Assembly (NCBI GenBank): GCA_038502055.1
Contig: JAXRKN010000014.1
Location: 297,011-361,010 of the forward strand
Direction of reading: 5' to 3'
From: Tanytarsus gracilentus
Taxonomy: Eukaryota; Arthropoda; Insecta; Diptera; Chironomidae
DNA length: 64,000 bases
Part shown: positions 59,111 through 64,000 of the stretch, one piece after another
How positions within the stretch are numbered: the stretch's first letter is position 1
How the letters are laid out: every line of letters begins with the position of its first letter
Translations under genes and position numbers: made by a program
Notes under the pieces: generated by a model
What the model was told of the DNA's origin: nothing
What the model saw: only the letters and a program-made list of their open reading frames with translations
Database searches by the model: none

Positions 59111-60230
59111 ATGAAACTTTTTGTCCTTTTCGCTTTAATCGCAATTTTTGTGGGTGGAAGTGAAAGTGTCGTGCTTGATTGTGAATTTGATGATTATAGA
59201 TGTTCTCCTTACACATGTAAAGTAAAAAATGTCGAGTTGATAACATCGAAAGACGATCGTGAAATCACCGGAATTCGAGGTCAACATTTGAGTGGAAAAA
59301 ATGACGATGATGTTATTGGATTCAGTGCTACTGAAATTAAATTAAATTTCTTTCCACGCGGACTTACAAAGTTCTTCAAAAATATTAAATATATTGCAAT
59401 TTTGGACTCAAATCTTCAAGAAATAACAAAAAATGATTTAAAAGATTTTCGATATAAATTGGAGGAATTATTTCTTGGTCGGAATAAAATTAAACATATT
59501 GAAGACGGAACTTTTGATGGATTCGAAAACCTTGAAAGATTATATTTGCATCGCAATCCATGCACATCTGATGACGACTATGCTCGAAATAATCGCACAA
59601 AAGTTCTTGAACTCATTCGTAAAGTTGAAGCAAGTTGCAAAGATCCAAATTACATTCCAACAACAACAACCGAAAATCCAAAAATTACCGAAGAAACGGT
59701 TTTAAAAAATGAATTTCTCTTCTCTGGATTATAATTTTATTAAATAATTATATAAATATTGTAGTAATAAAATTTAGACTGCTTTATTTTAAAGGTAGAA
59801 AAATTTCCCGCACTTTTTTAATTTTTAAATTCTCAATATTTCTTTAACCATCGCCTTGTCAAATATTTTTATTTGAATTTTAAAATTAAAAATTGTTTTT
59901 TTCTATTAATTAATTTTAAAAAATTTCATTTTCTGAAACCTCCAGACTCGACTCTTTAATGAGGAATATTATCAACTTCAATCTTGAAGTCAACGAAGTT
60001 GTGATAGGTTTGGTTGTTTTGCTCAATCGTCGCCAGATAACTATCGCGAATAAGTCGGATCTGAAAAAATTTGTAATTATTTTAAAATAAATTTTAATTG
60101 ATTTCCCAAAACTAAATTTAAACCAAAACTTACCAAACCAATAATGCATTTAAAAGGATTCACAATATTTGGAACTGCGAATAAAACTTCTCGCATCTGC
60201 TCGGTCGGGCATTGGAAGAGTGTCGCTAGC
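59100..60230 (+). repeat. Inverted duplication, left arm
   Basis: Matches 62,995-64,000 in inverted orientation at roughly 95% identity by eye. It covers the LRR gene, its 3' flank and the 3' part of the Ser/Pro-repeat gene. The inner breakpoint is at the shared GCTAGC (60,225-60,230 versus 62,995-63,000). The outer end lies beyond the window for the right arm, so the left limit given here is only the part that can be compared plus the gene start. Confidence 0.85.
59111..59734 (+). CDS. Small secreted leucine-rich-repeat protein
   Basis: A single-exon gene of 207 residues. A signal peptide (MKLFVLFALIAIFVGGSES) is followed by a cysteine-containing N-cap (CEFDDYRCSPYTCKV). Three or four LRRs follow (LQEITKNDLKDFRYKLEELF, GRNKIKHIEDGTFDGFENLE, RLYLHRNPC), then a C-cap and a Thr-rich tail (IPTTTTENPKITEETVLKNE). 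The repeats resemble those fused to the proteases at 15 and 51 kb (LEELFLxxNKI versus LEILDLGYNKL), which suggests a shared LRR source. An AATAAA follows at about 59,766. It lies in the left arm of an inverted duplication; its partner is at 63,509-64,000 on the minus strand. Confidence 0.8.
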   Translation: MKLFVLFALIAIFVGGSESVVLDCEFDDYRCSPYTCKVKNVELITSKDDREITGIRGQHLSGKNDDDVIGFSATEIKLNFFPRGLTKFFKNIKYIAILDSNLQEITKNDLKDFRYKLEELFLGRNKIKHIEDGTFDGFENLERLYLHRNPCTSDDDYARNNRTKVLELIRKVEASCKDPNYIPTTTTENPKITEETVLKNEFLFSGL

Positions 60231-60238
60231 ACGTGCAT
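59956..60238 (-). pseudogene. Truncated copy of the Ser/Pro-repeat secreted protein gene
   Basis: Two exons on the minus strand, 60238-60134 and 60060-59956, correspond to the 3' end of the gene at 62,470-63,259, with the same intron and intact frame. The 5' part (signal peptide and Ser/Pro repeats) is missing past the duplication breakpoint. By chance an ATG lies in frame just beyond the breakpoint (MHVLATLFQCPTEQMREVLF), so a 69-residue product without a signal peptide is possible. The stop is TAA here and TGA in the full copy. Confidence 0.7.
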
Positions 60239-60298
60239 TTTTAATTTTCAAAACGTGAATGAAAACTTTTAAAAAATTATTTTAATTCAAAATTTTAT

Positions 60299-61388
60299 TC
60301 ATAATTTTTCATCAACAGATTTTTCTTCATCACTTTTTTCAGATTTAATTTCAACATCGAACTCATCATTAATTTCCCTAAAACTTATGCCCTCAATTCC
60401 TTCCGATCTGTACAAATTTTCTTTCATTTTTCGATTTTTAATTTTCAGTCGAATTACATCAGAAACACTTTTAGTCGCTATTGTGCCGACAAGACCGATG
60501 GGACTTGCTAAAGCTCCGACAGCAGCTCCGAAAATTAATTCTTCTTTTAATTCTTTATGCGTCAGTCGTTCGCCAATTAATCGTTTTTTAAGGGGACTAA
60601 TGACTAATGAAGCTCCTGCACATATCACAGAGGCTCCAGCGATGATCGCAAATGCTCCGCCGGTTAATGCTGTGAGACCCATGCCGGCTGAAAAAAATTA
60701 TTCATTATTTTTTAAAAATAGTGATTTTTAAAAAAAATTCAGGTGTGGAAATTTAGAAAATTTGAAAAATTTAAGGAGTAGAAACTCATAAATTTTAACT
60801 TTAATTTTTTTTCAGGGGTGGAACACGATAATTTAAAAATCCAGGGATGGACACTCAATATTTTTAAATCAATTTTTGGATTTTTTCTTTTAAATCTTGC
60901 AATTTTTTTCAGGGGTAGAATCTTAAAAAATTTTAAATTAGATTTTTGTCTTCAGAAATATTTTCCTGATTAAAACTTTTAAAATTTAAAAATCCAGGGG
61001 TGAAAACTCAAAATTTTAATTAAGTTTTTAATTTTTTAAATCTAGCAATTTTTTTAGGGATTAAAATTTAAATTTTTAAATTTAATTTTTTGATTTAATC
61101 TTTAAAAACTTGCAATCAGGGGTGGAAACTTAAAAAATTTAAAAAATCAAGGGGTGGAAACTTAAATTCAAAATTAAATATATTTTCAGGATTCTTTAAA
61201 TTTTTTGATGTTTTACCAACAATAACAGCCGCGCCAGTTCCAACCGATGCCGCAGACGCCAATGACGCATCCTTTGACGTAACCTGACATATGCAAGTGC
61301 ACCTGATGCCCTCTTTCTCGCCAACACAATGATGTCGATTCGAATATTTTCGATCGCACTCTTTGATAAAACATTTTGAACACTTCAT
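60299..61388 (-). CDS. Cys/His-rich protein with a Gly/Ala-rich hydrophobic region (unrecognised)
   Basis: Exons on the minus strand: 61388-61217 and 60687-60299 (186 residues). There is no signal peptide. The first 34 residues contain C3, C6, C11, H19-H20-C21, C30, C32 and C34 (RHHCVG, CTCIC), a likely zinc-binding knuckle. Residues about 45-110 are hydrophobic and Gly/Ala-rich (AASVGTGAAVIVAGMGLTAL, GGAFAIIAGASVICAGASLV, AAVGALASPIGLVGTIAT), with the look of two or three membrane helices. The C-terminus is charged and acidic (DEFDVEIKSEKSDEEKS). I do not recognise the family. It lies in the spacer of the inverted duplication, and its 529-bp intron holds the CAGGGGTGGA repeats. Confidence 0.7.
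60780..61170. repeat. Tandem CAGGGGTGGA-type repeats in an intron
   Basis: At least six variants of CAGGGGTGGAAACTTAAAA, spaced 40-70 bp apart in the same orientation within one intron. Related motifs lie in the first TTC39 intron. Confidence 0.65.
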
Positions 61389-61668
61389 TTCTATTAAGTC
61401 TACTTGAGTTTTTGTCTAGAATTTTACTTTTTATTATTAATGAAAAAAATTTAAATGAGATAGTTTCTCTTTATTAAGTTGTGACACATAAAACAGCTCA
61501 GAAATGACTGGAAAGAATTTTTTTTGTTGTTCTCTCAAAATTGAGAAATATCTCGATAAAAAAATAAAATTAATTATGAATTAAGCCTCTGATATGTCGA
61601 TTAATCAAACTTGTGTGTCAACTTGTTGTAAATAAAGGAAAAAATGTCGAAGAAAAATAAGAAAAAAA

Positions 61669-62070
61669 TTATTGCAAATTTTCCTTTTTCTCTTCAACTT
61701 TTGGCATCAATTCACTTCGCCTCACAATTTCACTCTCTGTGCAATATTTGAAGCCGAACTTTGAAATTGATTTGTTGAAAAAAGCTCCAAAGTCCGCGAA
61801 AATTTCGACGCATTTTTTGTTCTTCTCAATTTGGGGTAAATATTTTGCGTCTCTCTTGGTTCGAGTGCCAGAAATTTCTTTCGAATTGTCGTTGACATCG
61901 CGAGTGAAAGTTCTCTCAAACTCTTTGATGATTTCATCGGAATTCGGAAGTCGATGAACTTTCTCATAAAGTTTCTTCCTCAAATTTTCGTCAATCTCAT
62001 TTCTAATTTCGTAAATTTCTTCTAATTTCTTTAAAATTTCGCGAATTTCTTCAATTATTTTCTCGGACAT
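61669..62070 (-). CDS. Small charged helical protein (unrecognised)
   Basis: A single-exon ORF of 133 residues with no signal peptide. The first ~60 residues are a strongly charged probable coiled coil (EEIREILKKLEEIYEIRNEI). The second half has CVEIFADFGAFFNKSISKFG and KYCTESEIVRRSEL. The intact frame, low Asn/Phe bias and even residue mix argue for a real gene, but the family is unknown. It sits in the spacer of the inverted duplication with a 280-bp gap to the neighbouring minus-strand gene. Confidence 0.6.
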   Translation of the reverse strand: MSEKIIEEIREILKKLEEIYEIRNEIDENLRKKLYEKVHRLPNSDEIIKEFERTFTRDVNDNSKEISGTRTKRDAKYLPQIEKNKKCVEIFADFGAFFNKSISKFGFKYCTESEIVRRSELMPKVEEKKENLQ

Positions 62071-62469
62071 TTTTGATTTTCATTCAAATGCAACTTAAAG
62101 ACTGAAAAAATTGAAAACACAGTAAATCAGTCGAGTTGCAATCTTATCAAGAAACTTTTAAATCGATAAGATTGTGAAGAAATAATTCAGTGTGCCATTG
62201 ACTGATTGTGGAAGTTTTAAGGTCGAGCATGGTGAAAGAAAATTTGAATTTTTTTTATCAGTGTACATATAAAATTTCATATCGCGAGCTCGTGTTGTGC
62301 ACGTGTTCTTTGCCTCTATTTGTTTTTCAAGGTTTTTAAAATAAATCGTGATCAACATTTCATTTTGTGGTGTTTGTCTTTGCAAGAAAAAATCTCCTTT
62401 AAAAGGAAGAACTCGAAAGAAATTGATTATTAGAAATTTTTCAGTTGTTTGAAGAAGCAAGATAGAAAA

Positions 62470-63259
62470 ATGAGATCTTCAACTTTGATCGTGTTTTTGG
62501 CTGTTGGCATTGCTTGCATTTTTTGCGGTGGACCTTCAGTTTCACCCAGTGCTTCACCACCTCCATCAAGTCCGACACCAAGTCCTTCAGAAAGCCCTAA
62601 ACCATCACCAAGTCCTTCTGAAAGTCCTGAACCATCACCAAGTCCATCAGAAAGTCCAAAACCATCACCAAGTCCATCAGAAAGTCCAAAACCATCACCA
62701 AGTCCATCAGAAAGTCCAAAACCATCACCAAGTCCTTCACCCTCAAAAATTTACCCATCCATTCCGATTCGACCATGCGAAGAATACGTTCCAACAGGCA
62801 GAATAATCTCAAACGATTTTCAAGATGAAATTTTGAATCTTATCGATCAGCTTGACTCGGACTTCAAAATTAATAATAACACTCACTGGGAAGATTCAAC
62901 AGCTGACTACCTTGCCGTGTTTGATGTGCTTCTTGAGAATTCGCAAGGTGAAGTTGAAATCGTGCTGAGTACTGCAATTTCAGAGCTAGCGACCCTCTTC
63001 CAATGTCCGACCGAGCAGATGCGAGAAGTTTTATTCGCAGTTCCGAATATTGTGAATCCTTTCAAATGCATTATTGGTTTGGTAAGTTTTGGTTTGAATT
63101 TAGTTTTGGGAAATCAATTAAAATTTATTTTAAAATAATTACAACTTTTTTCAGATCCGACTTATTCGCGATAGTTATCTGGCGACGCTTGAGCAAAACA
63201 ACCAAACCTATCACAACTTCGTTGACTTCAAGATTGAAGTTGATAATATTCCTCATTGA
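62470..63259 (+). CDS. Secreted protein with Ser/Pro decapeptide repeats
   Basis: Exons 62470-63081 and 63155-63259 (238 residues). A signal peptide (MRSSTLIVFLAVGIACIFCG) is followed by a Ser/Pro/Glu/Lys tract built of about five to six decapeptide units of the type SESPKPSPSP (residues about 35-90), probably O-glycosylated or extended. The C-terminal domain of about 140 residues is mostly helical with three Cys (PCEEYVPTGRI, LATLFQCPTEQMRE, VNPFKCIIG) and ends in NNQTYHNFVDFKIEVDNIPH. I do not recognise this domain. The 3' half is duplicated in inverted orientation at 59.96-60.24 kb. Confidence 0.75.
62560..62745 (+). repeat. 30-bp coding repeat
   Basis: Tandem 30-bp units (TCAGAAAGTCCAAAACCATC followed by ACCAAGTCCA) encode the SESPKPSPSP repeats. 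The last units are almost identical, a sign of recent slippage or unequal exchange. Confidence 0.9.
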
Positions 63260-64000
63260 AGAGTCGAGTCTGGAGGTTTCAGAAAATGAAAATTTTTAAA
63301 ATTAATGAAATAAAATTGAGTTAGTAAAGTTTGATAGAAAAAAAAAACATTTAATTTTAAAACTCAAATAAAAATATTTGACAAGGCGATGGTTAAAGAA
63401 ATATTGAGAATTTAAAAATTAAAAAAGTGCCGGAAATTTTTCTACCTTTAAAATAAAGCAGTCTAAATTTTATTATTACTACAATATTTATATAATTATT
63501 TAATAAAATTATAATCCAGAGAAGAGAAATTCATTTTTTAAGACCGTTTCTTCGGTAATTTTTGGATTTTCTGTTGTTGGCTTTGTTGCTGGAATGTAAT
63601 TTGGATCTTTGCAACTTGCTTCCACTTTATGAATGAGTTCAAGAACTTTTGTGCGATTGTTAATAGCAAGGTCGTCATCAGATGTGCATGGATTGTGAAA
63701 CAAATATAATCTTTCAAGTTTTTCCAATTCACTAAAAGTTCCGTTTTCAATATGTTCAATTTTATTCCAACCAAGAAATAATTCCTCCAAATTATATCGA
63801 AAATCTTTTAAATCATTTTTTGTTATTTCTTGAAGATTTGAGTTTAAAATTTGAATATATTTAATATTTTTGAAGAACTTTGTGAGTCCGCGTGGAAAGA
63901 AATTTAATTTAATTTCAGTAGCACTGAATCCAATAACATCATCGTCATTTTTTCCACTCAAATGTTGACCTCGAATTCCGGTGATTTCACGATCGTCTTT
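62995..64000 (-). repeat. Inverted duplication, right arm (runs off the window)
   Basis: The inverted counterpart of 59,240-60,230. It includes the end of the Ser/Pro-repeat gene, an A/T-rich flank with the same polyadenylation region, and the LRR gene copy, and continues beyond the window edge. Confidence 0.85.
63509..64000 (-). CDS. Small secreted leucine-rich-repeat protein, second copy (5' partial)
   Basis: The minus-strand frame is open from the window edge to a stop at 63,509. It starts at the KDDREITGIRGQHLSGKNDD segment, so the signal peptide and N-cap lie beyond 64,000. It is closely similar to the copy at 59,111-59,734, with changes concentrated on the LRR faces (ILNSN versus ILDSN, LFLGWNKIEHIENGTFSELE versus LFLGRNKIKHIEDGTFDGFE). 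The tail gains Lys-Pro (ATKPTTENPK). No breaks are seen, so both copies may be functional. Confidence 0.75.
   Translation of the reverse strand, partial: KDDREITGIRGQHLSGKNDDDVIGFSATEIKLNFFPRGLTKFFKNIKYIQILNSNLQEITKNDLKDFRYNLEELFLGWNKIEHIENGTFSELEKLERLYLFHNPCTSDDDLAINNRTKVLELIHKVEASCKDPNYIPATKPTTENPKITEETVLKNEFLFSGL

Noticed and set aside
59916..60149. A minus-strand ORF nearly identical to a plus-strand ORF at 63,003-63,299
   Set aside because: Both are out-of-frame readings across the intron and last exon of the Ser/Pro-repeat gene and its truncated copy; the similarity reflects the inverted duplication.
62504..62812. Overlapping ORFs on both strands of the Ser/Pro repeat
   Set aside because: Shadows of the 30-bp coding repeat.

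Overview
This is a eukaryotic, very AT-rich window with short GT-AG introns (about 50-70 nt) beside some much longer ones. The recognisable genes (caskin, vig2/SERBP1, Hip14/ZDHHC17, TTC39, ACAA2-type thiolase, DUF1397 haemolymph-type glycoprotein, S1 proteases and serine protease homologues) point to an insect, most likely a dipteran. The extreme AT content and the expanded secreted families suggest a nematoceran such as a non-biting midge. That narrower placement is inference.

Layout. 1-9.84 kb is non-coding, probably a very long intron of caskin, with one small secreted-peptide ORF inside it on the minus strand. 9.84-12.32 kb holds the last five coding exons of caskin (tandem SAM domains). 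13.3-14.5 kb has two hAT-type MITEs. 15.2-18.0 kb (minus) is a four-exon secreted protease with the order S1 protease, LDLa, leucine-rich repeats. A close paralogue in the same orientation lies at 50.7-53.0 kb. 18.9-19.4 kb is a secreted thioredoxin-like gene; 21.35-26.14 kb is TTC39; 26.69-30.66 kb is vig2; 31.74-32.88 kb is a chymotrypsin-type protease. 33.1-33.5 kb (minus) is an orphan piece of a DEAD-box helicase C-terminal domain. 34.2-39.3 kb is a single intronless 1,699-codon gene combining an HExxH zincin-like motif, a P-loop NTPase region and C-terminal ankyrin-like repeats. 39.6-45.4 kb is a tandem array of three catalytically dead serine protease homologues with charged or Thr-rich tails. 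45.96-47.97 kb is Hip14, 48.6-50.05 kb (minus) an ACAA2/yip2 thiolase, 53.4-55.0 kb (minus) a neutral lipase, and 56.85-58.3 kb (minus) a DUF1397 glycoprotein.

59.1-64.0 kb is a large inverted duplication. Each arm carries a small secreted LRR gene and the 3' part of a Ser/Pro-repeat secreted protein gene. One copy of the latter is truncated. The spacer holds two unrecognised genes.

How the genes relate: housekeeping genes (caskin, TTC39, vig2, Hip14, thiolase) alternate with lineage-specific secreted genes (proteases, dead proteases, LRR proteins, lipase, DUF1397). Most of the novelty is in the LRR-tailed proteases, the zincin-NTPase-ankyrin gene and the inverted duplication. Splice sites were placed by eye; for every multi-exon model the exons sum to an open frame.
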